Origin: Paracoccaceae bacterium | Lineage (GTDB): Bacteria > Pseudomonadota > Alphaproteobacteria > Rhodobacterales > Rhodobacteraceae | DNA length: 64,000 nt | Direction: 5' to 3' | NCBI GenBank assembly: GCA_004153385.1 | Contig: SDAL01000001.1 | Location: 434,001 to 498,000, forward strand | Shown: piece after piece, positions 20,325-29,297 of the stretch | Layout: every line of letters starts with the position of its first letter | Numbering within the stretch: the first letter of the stretch is position 1 | Translations under genes and position numbers: made by a program | The notes under the pieces: generated by a model | Database searches by the model: none | What the model was told of the DNA's origin: nothing | Seen by the model: the letters and a program-made list of their open reading frames with translations, nothing else

Positions 20325-21553
20325 AATATCTCCTTTTGACGTTTGCCCAGCCACCACAGCGCACCAGCCGCCAGAACGATAAACGGCAGCATTGCCAGAT
20401 TGACCGCCTGCCATCCGGCCTGCGGATCACCCGCGGCTGTGCAATTCATCAATCCGCCGGAGCTGAGCGAGGCCAGAAATACGCCGCCGAACACCACAAA
20501 ATCATTGATTCCCTGCACATGACCACGCTCTTGCGGGCTATGGGCCTGCGTCAGCATCGCTGTGGCGCCGATAAATCCGAAGTTCCAGCCCAGCCCCAGT
20601 AAAACCAGCGTCATGAAAAACTGCTCGAGCGCGATGCCCGACAGTGCCACCAGCCCTGCGCATGTCAAGATCACAAGGCCCAAGCCCACAATCCTGCGCG
20701 CACCAAACCGCGCAATCAGGTGGCCTGTGAAAAACGATGGCAGATACATCGCCACGACATGGGCCGAGACGATATCGGCCGCATCTGCGGGGTGATAGCC
20801 GCAGCCCACCACCGCAAGCGGCGTTGACGTCATGACAAGGTTCATCAGCGCGTAGGCCACCATTGCGCAGATCATCGCCACCACGATATGCGGATCGCGC
20901 AGCAATGCCCCACGGCTGCGTCCGGCGTGGCGCGTGCCTTTGGCCCGACCGCCGGGGGCAGGGATGTCGAGGAAGGCAAAAAGCACCGGCCCCAGCGCAT
21001 TTAACGCGATAATCACCAGATATGTCGCCAGAAATGGCACGGCGGTGATCGTGGCCGTCATTTTGACCAGTTGCGGGCCGACGAGCGCGGCCACAAGCCC
21101 ACCGGCCATCACATAGCTGATGGCTTTGGGGGCAAAGTCAGGCCCCGCCGTATCGGTTGCGGCAAAGCGGAAAAACCCTTGGGCAGACATATAAACGCCG
21201 GTGAAAAGCGAACCGAACACGAATAACGGGAAACTGCCGAGATAAAGGGCGATTGATGCAATCGCCGCGCCAAGCGCGCCTGCCCCATTGGCCAGTATGA
21301 ATCCGGTGCGGCGGCCATGGCGGGCCATCAGTTCCGAAAGTGGCTGTGCCGACAGAACTGAGCCCAGAACGATAAAAGACAGGGGCAGGGTGGCAAAACA
21401 CGGATTGCCGGCCAGCGACTGCCCCGCCAGCCCGCCGATGATGAAAATCATCGGCATTTGCGCCCCGAGGATTGCCTGCGCGATCACCAAAACGGTGGTA
21501 TTGCGCCGCGCGCGCGTGCGTAACATTGCAGGAGGTCGCAGAATCTGTGTCAT
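20321..21553 (-). CDS. MFS-family membrane transporter
   Basis: The 410-residue protein has twelve predicted membrane segments in two halves, with an MFS-like loop between helices 2 and 3 (PLSELMARHGRRTGFILANG) and a matching one in the second half (LIARFGARRIVGLGLVIL). The second half carries the QAHSPQERGHVQGINDF loop, which resembles multidrug/sugar-efflux MFS proteins. The substrate is unknown. It is translationally coupled to the downstream DUF2478 gene and divergent from the AlkA-like glycosylase gene, with about 56 bases between their starts. Confidence 0.85.
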   Translation of the reverse strand: MTQILRPPAMLRTRARRNTTVLVIAQAILGAQMPMIFIIGGLAGQSLAGNPCFATLPLSFIVLGSVLSAQPLSELMARHGRRTGFILANGAGALGAAIASIALYLGSFPLFVFGSLFTGVYMSAQGFFRFAATDTAGPDFAPKAISYVMAGGLVAALVGPQLVKMTATITAVPFLATYLVIIALNALGPVLFAFLDIPAPGGRAKGTRHAGRSRGALLRDPHIVVAMICAMVAYALMNLVMTSTPLAVVGCGYHPADAADIVSAHVVAMYLPSFFTGHLIARFGARRIVGLGLVILTCAGLVALSGIALEQFFMTLVLLGLGWNFGFIGATAMLTQAHSPQERGHVQGINDFVVFGGVFLASLSSGGLMNCTAAGDPQAGWQAVNLAMLPFIVLAAGALWWLGKRQKEIL

Positions 21554-21609
21554 ATAAAAGCGTTAGCGGCGTCGTCGGGGGGTGGCAAGTGGCCATTGCA
21601 TGAGGCAGG

Positions 21610-22251
21610 ATGGGCTGCATGAACGAACGGATCATCACCACGCAGGCCGATGTCGATGAGGGCGCGCAGTGGCTGGCACAGACCGAACCCCGGTTCGCGG
21701 ATGTGCTGGCGGCCACCGGCCCGTGGCCGCTCCGGCGGCGGGCGGACGGGTTTGGGGCGTTACGCGACGCGATTCTGGGCCAGCAGGTGTCGGTGGCCTC
21801 TGCCACAGCCATTATCGCGCGCCTTGACGCAGCAGGCCTTGATACCCGCATGGCGATCGCCCAAGCCCGGCCCGAGGAGTTGCGCGCCTGTGGCCTTTCG
21901 CGCCAGAAAATCCGCTATGTTCAGGCGCTGGCGCAATCGGCCATCCGTTTCGAGGATTTGCGCGATATGACGCAAGCCGGGGTGTATGAAACGCTTTTGC
22001 CGGTTCCGGGGATCGGGCGTTGGACGGTTGAAATGTATATGATGTTCGCGCTGGGGCGGGCGGATGTTTTCGCGGTTGATGATCTGGCACTGGCCGAAGG
22101 TGCGCGTATCCTGTTCGATCTGGACGCGCGCCCCAAAGGCCGTGCATTCACCGAAATGGCCACGGCTTGGGCGCCTTGGCGTGCGGTTGCCGCACGCGGG
22201 CTCTGGGCGTGGTATGCCTATTGTAAGAAAAGAGAAGGGGTTGCGCCATGA
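21610..22251 (+). CDS. DNA-3-methyladenine glycosylase II (AlkA-like, HhH-GPD)
   Basis: The 213-residue protein is a compact AlkA without the N-terminal beta domain. It removes alkylated purines from DNA in base excision repair. The helix-hairpin-helix and catalytic loop are clear: LLPVPGIGRWTVEMYMMFA followed by ADVFAVDDLAL with the catalytic Asp, and the GQQVSVASA helix that inserts into DNA lies near residue 58. Two ATGs (21610 and 21619) are possible; the first is closest to the GAGGCAGGA site. It overlaps the next gene by four bases (ATGA). Confidence 0.88.
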   Translation: MGCMNERIITTQADVDEGAQWLAQTEPRFADVLAATGPWPLRRRADGFGALRDAILGQQVSVASATAIIARLDAAGLDTRMAIAQARPEELRACGLSRQKIRYVQALAQSAIRFEDLRDMTQAGVYETLLPVPGIGRWTVEMYMMFALGRADVFAVDDLALAEGARILFDLDARPKGRAFTEMATAWAPWRAVAARGLWAWYAYCKKREGVAP

Positions 22252-22910
22252 CGCGACAATTAGACATGCGCCAGCAGGGCCCGGCATCGGGCAGCCTGAA
22301 ATCGGTTGTGATTTTCCTGCACGGTTACGGCGCCGATGGTGCGGATCTGTTGGGGCTTGCCGATCCGCTGGCAGAGCATCTGCCCGACACGCTGTTTATC
22401 GCCCCCGATGCGCCCGATCCTGCGCAGGGATCGGGCATGGGGCGCCAATGGTTCCCGCTGCCGTGGATCGATGGCTCATCAGAGGCAGAAGCCGCCGCCG
22501 GTCTTGAGCAGGCCTCAAGCGATCTGAACGCGTTCCTTGATAAGGTGATGGAGGATAACGACGTCTCCGCAGACGAGATTGCGATTGTCGGCTTCTCGCA
22601 AGGGTCGATGATGGCGCTGGATGTTGTGCCGCGGCGCAAAACAGCCCCTGCCGCGATTGTTGCATTTTCGGGCCGGCTGCTGCGCCCCGAGGCGCTCGAG
22701 GCCGATGCGGTATCAAAACCACCGATCCTGCTGTGCCACGGTGATGCCGACGAGGTCGTGCCGTTTCAGGAAATGGGCATCGCGGGTGAAACGCTCGTAG
22801 ATGCGGGGTTCGATGTCTATGCGCATGTGATGCAAGGCACCGCTCACGGAATTTCGCCCGATGGCCTGTCAGCTGCCTTGGGGTTCCTGCACGAACATCT
22901 GCCGAAATAA
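22248..22910 (+). CDS. Phospholipase/carboxylesterase family alpha/beta hydrolase
   Basis: The 220-residue cytosolic protein is a YpfH/EstB-type serine esterase. It has the oxyanion region FLHGYGADGADL, the nucleophile elbow GFSQGSMMAL (Ser), the acid in CHGDADEVVP and the His in GTAHGISPDGL. The catalytic triad is therefore complete. Its physiological ester is unknown. Its ATG overlaps the stop codon of the AlkA-like gene, so the two are co-translated, an arrangement common in Rhodobacteraceae. Confidence 0.88.
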   Translation: MTRQLDMRQQGPASGSLKSVVIFLHGYGADGADLLGLADPLAEHLPDTLFIAPDAPDPAQGSGMGRQWFPLPWIDGSSEAEAAAGLEQASSDLNAFLDKVMEDNDVSADEIAIVGFSQGSMMALDVVPRRKTAPAAIVAFSGRLLRPEALEADAVSKPPILLCHGDADEVVPFQEMGIAGETLVDAGFDVYAHVMQGTAHGISPDGLSAALGFLHEHLPK

Positions 22911-23198
22911 CCGCGCGTCCGGCCCGGGGCACAGTCTGGTACCGGGGTACATCATGTAGCCCGCGCCCGTGCCTCGGGCCATTTTCCGACACACTCCATC
23001 CGCGACAAAGCCCCGCTTTTTTGACCATTTGTCATACCCGTGTCGCGTGGCCTTGCTAGCACGCCTGCATCGAGGGGCACCCCCGTAGAGCAAGGGGCTT
23101 GCCAGATAGCGAACGCCAGATATAGTTCAATTGCGGCAGGGGCGGACCCCGCGCCCTGAGGGCGTATCACGCGCGGCCGGGCGAGGATGGAGTGACCA
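22911..23198. other. GC-rich leader region upstream of the HNH gene
   Basis: The 288 bases upstream of the HNH nuclease gene hold no convincing gene. Candidate promoter elements are a TTGACC box near 23021 and a GCTAGC-like box further right, but the spacing is too long to be persuasive. The segment 23070-23165 has several complementary GC tracts (GGGGCACCCCC, GGGGCGGACCCC, GCGCCCTGAGGGCG) and could fold as a structured 5' leader. Confidence 0.35.
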
Positions 23199-23798
23199 AT
23201 GCTGGATCATGCACATAGAACCGATTTCAGGCAACATTTCACGCGGGAGCCTGCTGCATTGCGCAAGCATCCCGCCTTGGTGCTGAACGCCGATTTCCGG
23301 CCACTAAGCTACTACCCTTTGTCGCTGTGGCCTTGGCAAGAAGCGATCAAGGCGGTCTGGCTGGATCGGGTCACGATACTGGCCGAATATGACGAGGTTG
23401 TGCGAAGTCAGCGTTCGACCCTCAGGATCCCCTCGGTCGTTGTGCTCAAAGATTATGTGAAACCTCAAAAGCGCGTGGCCTTCACGCGCTTTAATCTTTT
23501 TTTACGCGACAGTTTCAGTTGCCAGTATTGCGGATCGAAGGGAGAATTGACTTTCGATCACGTGATCCCGCGCTCGCGCGGGGGAATAACCAGCTGGCAA
23601 AACGTTGTGGCCGCGTGTTCACCGTGCAACCTGCGCAAAGCCAACAAACCGCTGTCGCGTTCGGGCATGCGCCTGCGCCAACCCGCGCGCCAACCCACCG
23701 CAGCCGATCTGCAATCCATGGGCCGCCGCTTTCCGCCGGGCTATTTGCACGAGAGCTGGATGGACTTCCTGTATTGGGATACAGAGCTTGATGCGTGA
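23199..23798 (+). CDS. HNH endonuclease-family protein
   Basis: The 199-residue protein has the widespread HNH layout of about 190 residues. The N-terminal part is ALVLNADFRPLSYYPLSLWPWQEAIKAV. The zinc/HNH core is FSCQYCG ... ELTFDHVIPRSRGGITSWQNVVAACSPCN, with two Cys pairs and the DHV...N...C pattern. The family is near universal in Rhodobacteraceae; it probably cuts DNA or RNA in a housekeeping setting, but its substrate is not established. An AGGATGGAG ribosome binding site precedes the ATG. Confidence 0.9.
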   Translation: MLDHAHRTDFRQHFTREPAALRKHPALVLNADFRPLSYYPLSLWPWQEAIKAVWLDRVTILAEYDEVVRSQRSTLRIPSVVVLKDYVKPQKRVAFTRFNLFLRDSFSCQYCGSKGELTFDHVIPRSRGGITSWQNVVAACSPCNLRKANKPLSRSGMRLRQPARQPTAADLQSMGRRFPPGYLHESWMDFLYWDTELDA

Positions 23799-24384
23799 TA
23801 TTGCGCATCCGCTGACCCCCTTTGCTGTATCAGGTTTGCAAGTTTTTCCATTGCGCCGGTATGCGGACTGGAAAACACGAAAAAATCCGCAGGGCGCATA
23901 AATCACGCACCACAACCAGCAGGCTGAGTGCCGATCACAGGCGTGCTGGATCTATCGCAAGGGGCGGGGCGCCTTTCAGGTGTTCCCGTGCCAAAAGCTC
24001 TGCGCAAGACGGGGACCGCGCAGAGCTTTACGCCTCGTGGGCTTTGGTACGCGCCCAAGATCATGCGCCACCCGCAGACACGCTGTGAGGCTGCGCGTCC
24101 TCGTATGTTCGTGATCGGGTAGATTTGGGGCCGACGCGCCGCTTGCAAAGCACGTGGCCATGATTGCGCCAGCAGATCTGGCCGCGTGGCGCGGCAGATG
24201 GGAGAAGGCTCTGTCACCGGCTTCGGCGCGGCGTATCCCGTCACGCACTCTCGCATTCTGACAGTCTGTGGTGCGGCCGTAAGTTCTGAAGTCTGAATAT
24301 GATCGACGACGGTGGCGAGTGTCTTGCGGCGGCCGTCGACACGTCTCTGGTGGCGTAGAGGGTCTGGTGGCGTGGAGGGTCTGC
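23799..24384. other. Non-coding or decayed accessory stretch left of the IS3 remnant
   Basis: No intact gene is supported on either strand. A short perfect hairpin-like pair around 23998-24030 (AAAGCTCTGCGCAAGACGGG, then CCGCGCAGAGCTTT) looks like a terminator remnant. A 17-base string CTGACAGTCTGTGGTGC at 24258-24274 recurs at 50926-50942 in the other accessory zone. Codon-like patches suggest decayed mobile DNA. Confidence 0.4.
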
Positions 24385-24645
24385 AAAACAATGCAGGCAT
24401 ACCTGAAGGCCCTTGGACGGTGGTCAGCGATACTGGAACCGAGTTGAGGTCGAATATAACTCTGAAATGGTTGGAAAATCACAAAGCCCATTGGCATTTC
24501 ACGGCCCCAAGCAAACCGATGCATACCGGCTTCGTCGCGAGGTTCAGTCGGCATTTGTGGGATACTAGTGGGATAAGTGTCTGAACGCATACCTGTTCGA
24601 CGGCCTGAGATATAAGGGTCAAAGGCGTTGCAGCACGGCGTGAAA
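24385..24645 (+). pseudogene. Remnant of an IS3-family transposase (OrfB integrase core)
   Basis: The plus strand encodes WTVVSDTGTELRSN, ITLKWLENHKAHWHFTAPSKP and MHTGFVARFS, which match the second half of the IS3 OrfB DDE domain (SDNGTEF ... W.YIAPGKPMQNGFVESFN). After a frameshift, DKCLNAYLFDGLRYKG matches the following block (RDECLNEHLF). The catalytic Glu of the NGFVE motif is Ala here, the reading frame is broken, and the N-terminal part and OrfA are absent. It is a dead transposase fragment. Confidence 0.8.
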
Positions 24646-24789
24646 CCTCTGGATGGCGGTATTTAAAGCAATCCCGGCATGCTTTTATCGGATGGCTATT
24701 GTAACACATAAAAAAAATTGAATAAGTCGGATATCCATGAAGTCGGGAGCGTTTTATAAAGGGTCATAAATTAGGTTGGTTTCCACTGC

Positions 24790-26988
24790 ATGCCAAAACC
24801 GATGATAGGAAAAGAATTGCCGACGCCTTACCCGACTCCGGTCAATGAAGAGGACCGCCTCAGGGCACTCGCAGAGTATCATCTGATGGATACTCCGCCA
24901 GAAGAAGATTTCAACCGTCTGGCTGGATTGGCGGCACGCCTGTTTGACGTTCCGATCACGCTGGTTTCATTCCTTGATCACGATCGGCAGTTCTTTAAGG
25001 CGAATGTCGGATTTGACGTATGTGGTACGAGCCGGGAGGTATCGTTTTGTACCCATGCCATCATGGGCGACGACGTCCTTGTCATTCCCGACGCGGCCAA
25101 AGATCCTCGGTTCTCATCAAATCCTCTGGTATTGGGCCCTCCCTTTATCCGGTTTTATGCGGGCAAGCCCCTTAAGACGCCGAATGGCCATAAGATCGGC
25201 ACTGTCTGCCTTATCGATACCAAGCCCCGGGACGTATTCACATCTGAAGACCGAAAAATCCTATCCGATCTGGCGGCCCTGATCATGGATCGGATGGAGG
25301 TCCGGCGGCTGGAATATGTAAGGTCGGTCAGCCAGGACCGCTTCGAGAATATCGCGGGAACCTCCCCGGATGCGATCATCTGTTCGAATCTGAAATCCAA
25401 GATCACCTTCTGGAATAGATCGGCCGAGCGCCTTTTCGGATATACAAGCCAAGAGGCCCTTGGCCGGAGTGCCGAGATTATCGTGCCAGACAGCTGGCGC
25501 AAAATTTATGACGCGGAACTCCATCATTTGTGCAACGACGAGGAACTGGAGCTTGCGGATCAGACGATCGAGCTTTCGGGTCTGCGAAAAGACGGGAGCG
25601 AATTTCCCGCAGAGTTTTCGCTGTCGACTTGGCAGGAAGGCAATACCACCAGCGTTGGCGCCATCGTCCGCGATATTACGGAGCGCCGGAAAAACGAAGA
25701 ACATCTGTTCAGGCTTGCGTCGCTCGACGCGCTGACAGGGTTGGCAAATCGCTCCGCGTGGCGCGAGTGTCTGGATGAGACCACGCAGGCACAATCCCCT
25801 TGCACGGTCATTTTGCTGGATCTCGACGGCTTCAAGAGTGTGAACGACAGACTGGGCCATTCGGCAGGCGACGCCATTCTGAAGGAGGTCGCTGCGCGGT
25901 TGGACGCTGTTTGTAAAATGGCAACGATGGTCGCGCGACTTGGCGGGGACGAGTTTGTGGCGCTTTTGCCGGGCAATGACGAGCGATTGGCCAAAGTGAT
26001 CGCATCACAGCTGGTTTCCACCATCTCAGCCCCCTACAGCTTTGCAGGTCTCAAATGCGAAATCGGCGTTAGTATCGGCGTGGCACTTGGGCCCCAGCAC
26101 AGCCCCCGACCCGAAGAGTTGCTGTCCGCGGCCGATCTGGCGCTTTATCGTGCCAAGGCCCTTGGCAAAGGTCGTTTCGAGCTGTTCGAGCCTGCACTGC
26201 GTGAGGTGGCGATTGCGCGCCGCTCTTTTGAAAAAGAACTACGCCTGGCCTTCGAACATGGTGAATTTGAAATCTTTTACCAACCTCAGGTTTCGACCAT
26301 CGACCAGCGTGTGGTTGGCGCCGAAGCCTTGATGCGATGGAATCACCCGAAACGCGGGCTGCTGTCTCCAGTGTCTTTCATGGATGTTCTTAGCCAAAAA
26401 CCGACCGCGGGGGATGTTGGAGACTGGGTGCTGCGCACAGCTTGCACGCAAGCCGCGCAGTGGCGGGCTGTGATCCCTGATTTCCGTATTGGCGTAAACC
26501 TGTTTGAAGCGCAGTTCCACTCTGGTAGCCTTTTGTTGTCGGTCCGGGATATTCTTGAAAAAACAAAGCTTCCAGCCCAAGCACTTGAGCTGGAGATAGT
26601 GGAGAACGTCTTACTCAAGGATAATGCCTACACTCTGAAACTGTTGCAAAATTTGCACGATCTGGGGGTTGGACTTGCCTTTGATGACTACGGCACTGGC
26701 TTCGCCTCGCTTAGTCTGCTCAAGCGCTATCCTGTCACGCGATTGAAAATCGACCGTTCGTTCATGCGCAGCGTCAATACTGATCCGGAAAACGCGGCTA
26801 TCGTTCAGGTCGTGATACATCTCGGGCGTATTTTTGGCATGGAGGTGATCGCGGAAGGTGTGGAAACGACGGCACAGCTTGAATTTCTTCAGCAAAATGA
26901 CTGCGCGGAGGCGCAGGGATATCTATTCGGCAAACCGATGACCGCAGCAGAGTTCCAAGAGAAATTCATCAAAGCCACACCTGTCTGA
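24790..26988 (+). CDS. GAF-PAS-GGDEF-EAL protein (cyclic-di-GMP cyclase/phosphodiesterase)
   Basis: The 732-residue soluble protein has a GAF domain (about residues 25-175), a PAS domain (about 185-300, NRSAERLFGYTSQEALGRS), a GGDEF domain and an EAL domain. The GGDEF motif is intact (RLGGDEFVAL near residue 385). The EAL motif (GAEALMRW near 512) and further catalytic residues (ELEIVEN, FDDYGTGFASL, LKIDRSF, IAEGVET) are also kept, so both making and breaking c-di-GMP are possible. There are no membrane segments, so it probably senses a cytosolic signal. No clear ribosome binding site precedes the ATG. It stands alone in an accessory zone next to IS debris. Confidence 0.93.
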   Translation: MPKPMIGKELPTPYPTPVNEEDRLRALAEYHLMDTPPEEDFNRLAGLAARLFDVPITLVSFLDHDRQFFKANVGFDVCGTSREVSFCTHAIMGDDVLVIPDAAKDPRFSSNPLVLGPPFIRFYAGKPLKTPNGHKIGTVCLIDTKPRDVFTSEDRKILSDLAALIMDRMEVRRLEYVRSVSQDRFENIAGTSPDAIICSNLKSKITFWNRSAERLFGYTSQEALGRSAEIIVPDSWRKIYDAELHHLCNDEELELADQTIELSGLRKDGSEFPAEFSLSTWQEGNTTSVGAIVRDITERRKNEEHLFRLASLDALTGLANRSAWRECLDETTQAQSPCTVILLDLDGFKSVNDRLGHSAGDAILKEVAARLDAVCKMATMVARLGGDEFVALLPGNDERLAKVIASQLVSTISAPYSFAGLKCEIGVSIGVALGPQHSPRPEELLSAADLALYRAKALGKGRFELFEPALREVAIARRSFEKELRLAFEHGEFEIFYQPQVSTIDQRVVGAEALMRWNHPKRGLLSPVSFMDVLSQKPTAGDVGDWVLRTACTQAAQWRAVIPDFRIGVNLFEAQFHSGSLLLSVRDILEKTKLPAQALELEIVENVLLKDNAYTLKLLQNLHDLGVGLAFDDYGTGFASLSLLKRYPVTRLKIDRSFMRSVNTDPENAAIVQVVIHLGRIFGMEVIAEGVETTAQLEFLQQNDCAEAQGYLFGKPMTAAEFQEKFIKATPV

Positions 26989-27606
26989 AAGGATGGGTTC
27001 CATTTGCTTGTCTTGCCACTATGGCCCCGGAGACGTTCGGTTTGTTTTGCTGAAAACCGTTTCTTGAGCGATGCCTGAACGGCTGGTTACAATTCCCCGC
27101 CTCGCGGCAGATGTCCGACACTGGCGTGCCTTCCACGCCTCCGTGAACTTCGACGTGTTCCTGCGTTTTCGCGCCGCTCCCAGCGAAGAAAAACCGAGCC
27201 GATTTCGACCTTTCTGACCTCTTTGTAAGATGTCTTGCTTTTCCTTGAGGATAGGGGGCTCGTGCCGACGCTGGTCATTCGGCCGCACACTGGTCATTCG
27301 GCCGCACAGGCGCACGATCCCGGGCGAGACTACATTCGTGTCGCGATGCGCCTTTCCCCACTCGCTAAGTGTCGGAAGGCCAGCACCCACAGGTTGCGCA
27401 GCTTGTCACCGTGCCAGCCTGCTGGCCGGCGCGATCCATCCGTTCTGGCCGTGCCCATAGTTCGTTTCCATTGCTACACAGTATGCTACCAAAGGCGCGG
27501 CACAAAACCGCGACAGGCCCAAGACAGCCGATAGCGTCACGCAAGGCAAACCTTTGTCTTCGCGCTAATCCGCGATTTTTTTGCCGGAACGAAGGAGGAG
27601 AACCAG
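26989..27606. other. Gene-free accessory stretch
   Basis: No convincing reading frame was found on either strand. It contains a 19-bp exact tandem duplication (27271-27308). The last part (27560-27606) is the leader of the secreted hydrolase, with a strong AAGGAGGAG ribosome binding site. Confidence 0.45.
27271..27308. repeat. Exact 19-bp tandem duplication
   Basis: The unit CTGGTCATTCGGCCGCACA occurs twice back to back (27271-27289 and 27290-27308). Only two copies are present. Confidence 0.9.
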
Positions 27607-28929
27607 ATGAAGCCCATATTGCCACTGGCGCTAATTGCGGGCGCGATTGCGCTGCCCGCCCATGCCGAGAACCGGATCGACAGAATTCGCTCTGATGCGC
27701 CGGAACTCGCGGCCTATGGTGAGTACACCGTGGGCGTTCGCGAGATCAGGCTCGACCATGAAAACCAGATCGATATCGTCAACGTCACCGACGACATGAA
27801 AAGCCCCGAAGAGATGCCCCGCTACGACCGACCGCTGCCTGTTCAGGTTTGGTACCCCGCCGCGAGTGATGCCGAGGGTAGCCAGATCGTCAAAGCCTAC
27901 ATGCGCGATGGCGAAACTGTGGTGGAACTTCATGGCCAAGGCATCGTGGATGCCGAGCCTCTGGATTCGGGCGAAAGTTTCCCTTTGGTCATCGTCTCGC
28001 ACGGATATCCGGGTAACCGTTTCCTGATGTCGCCCATTGCCGAAAATCTGGCATCAAAAGGCTACGTGGTCGCCGCCATTGATCACACTGACTCGACCTA
28101 CAGCACGAAAAAGCCGATCCAGTCCTCGGTGGTCAACCGGTCCGACGACCAGCTTTTCGTGCTTGATCGGATCGCGGCGATGGGTGAGGAAGACGGGTTC
28201 CTGAGCGGCCTTGTGGACGCCGATAATGCGGCGATCATCGGATATTCCATGGGCGGATATGGCGCTGTGATCTCTGCCGGTGGCGGGGTGAACACTGCCG
28301 CCGTTGCTACAACCGATGGTTTTTTCTCGGCCCCACCCGGAACGCTCGAGCGGTATCGCGCGGGCAGCGAGGTCTACAAGAACCGCTTCGACCCCAGATT
28401 GAAGACGATCATCGCCTTTGCGCCGGCAGGGTCCAAGGTCGGGTTCTTCGACGAAAGCACGCTTGCAGACGTGCGCGTTCCCGCACTCTACATCGCCGGC
28501 TCGCGCGATGACACGGTTGGCTACACGGATGGGGTGCGCGAAACATGGAGGCAAAGCGTCAATGTCGAGCGCGCTTTATTGACCTTCGAGAACGCCAATC
28601 ACAATGTCGGCGCGCCGATGCCGCCACCCGAAGAGGCGTGGGGCTACGACGAAAACCTCGGATTTGATCCGGCGATGCATTATCTCGATTTCGTGTGGGA
28701 CAACGTGCGGATGAACAACATCTCGCAACATTTCATCACGGCATGGCTCGGCGTGCAGCTGAAGGGCGACGAGAATATGTCGAGGTATCTCGACCTGGTG
28801 GCACATTCCAATGACGGGGTAGCCGGTACAAGCGACGACGGGGCCGCGACTGAGGGTACCTACTGGGCAGGCTTTCCCGCTCGCAGCGCGCAAGGGCTGC
28901 GCTTCGAAGTGCTTTCTGCAGCGAAATGA
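27607..28929 (+). CDS. Secreted alpha/beta hydrolase (dienelactone/PAF-acetylhydrolase-like)
   Basis: The 440-residue protein has a Sec signal peptide (MKPILPLALIAGAIALPAHA, cleavage after residue 20) and so acts in the periplasm or outside the cell. The core is an alpha/beta hydrolase. The oxyanion strand is FPLVIVSHGYPGNR, the nucleophile elbow is IIGYSMGGYGA with Ser near residue 214, an acid lies at YIAGSRDDTVG and a His at NANHNVG. Long insertions and the C-terminal lid resemble the PAF-acetylhydrolase/dienelactone hydrolase group. The substrate is unknown. A very strong ribosome binding site (AAGGAGGAG) precedes the start. The neighbours are IS debris and gene-poor DNA, which suggests horizontal gain. 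Confidence 0.85.
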   Translation: MKPILPLALIAGAIALPAHAENRIDRIRSDAPELAAYGEYTVGVREIRLDHENQIDIVNVTDDMKSPEEMPRYDRPLPVQVWYPAASDAEGSQIVKAYMRDGETVVELHGQGIVDAEPLDSGESFPLVIVSHGYPGNRFLMSPIAENLASKGYVVAAIDHTDSTYSTKKPIQSSVVNRSDDQLFVLDRIAAMGEEDGFLSGLVDADNAAIIGYSMGGYGAVISAGGGVNTAAVATTDGFFSAPPGTLERYRAGSEVYKNRFDPRLKTIIAFAPAGSKVGFFDESTLADVRVPALYIAGSRDDTVGYTDGVRETWRQSVNVERALLTFENANHNVGAPMPPPEEAWGYDENLGFDPAMHYLDFVWDNVRMNNISQHFITAWLGVQLKGDENMSRYLDLVAHSNDGVAGTSDDGAATEGTYWAGFPARSAQGLRFEVLSAAK

Positions 28930-28935
28930 TACCTC

Positions 28936-28953
28936 TGGCCCAGAAATGGGCCA
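28936..28953. terminator. Short hairpin after the secreted hydrolase gene
   Basis: TGGCCCA, a GAAA tetraloop and TGGGCCA form a perfect 7-bp stem six bases after the stop codon. No T-run follows, so it may stabilise the transcript end rather than terminate on its own. Confidence 0.45.
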
Positions 28954-29297
28954 CAAGAGAAAACTCTACGCAGCTTCCCTGTTCTGTCGATCGTCCTGAG
29001 ATCAAAATCGTCTTCGTACTGTACGCAGGCGTCCCATAGCAGTTTGCCTTTTGGCCACTTAAAGGGCGCGCATTGCTGCTTTCTCTCATCGATGACCGTT
29101 TCGGGGACGCTGCGCGATGTACCTGTGCTTCCGGTGAAGCTTAGCTGTGGGTCTAAAGTGTCCGGCGCAGGCGTGAATTCAAAAAAATGATATCAAAGGT
29201 GCCCTGATCTGGAAGCATCTACAAATTTTTTCAATGAGGGGAGCAGGGGCATGCAGCACGCAGATAGACCGTGCTGGCCGCCTCTTTTCTGGGGACG
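28954..29297. other. Gene-free stretch before the DUF1638 gene
   Basis: The 344 bases hold no supported gene. Base composition is lower in GC around 29185-29235 (AAAAAAATGATATC, AAATTTTTTCAATG). This is downstream of DUF1638 on the minus strand and may contain its transcript end. Confidence 0.4.
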
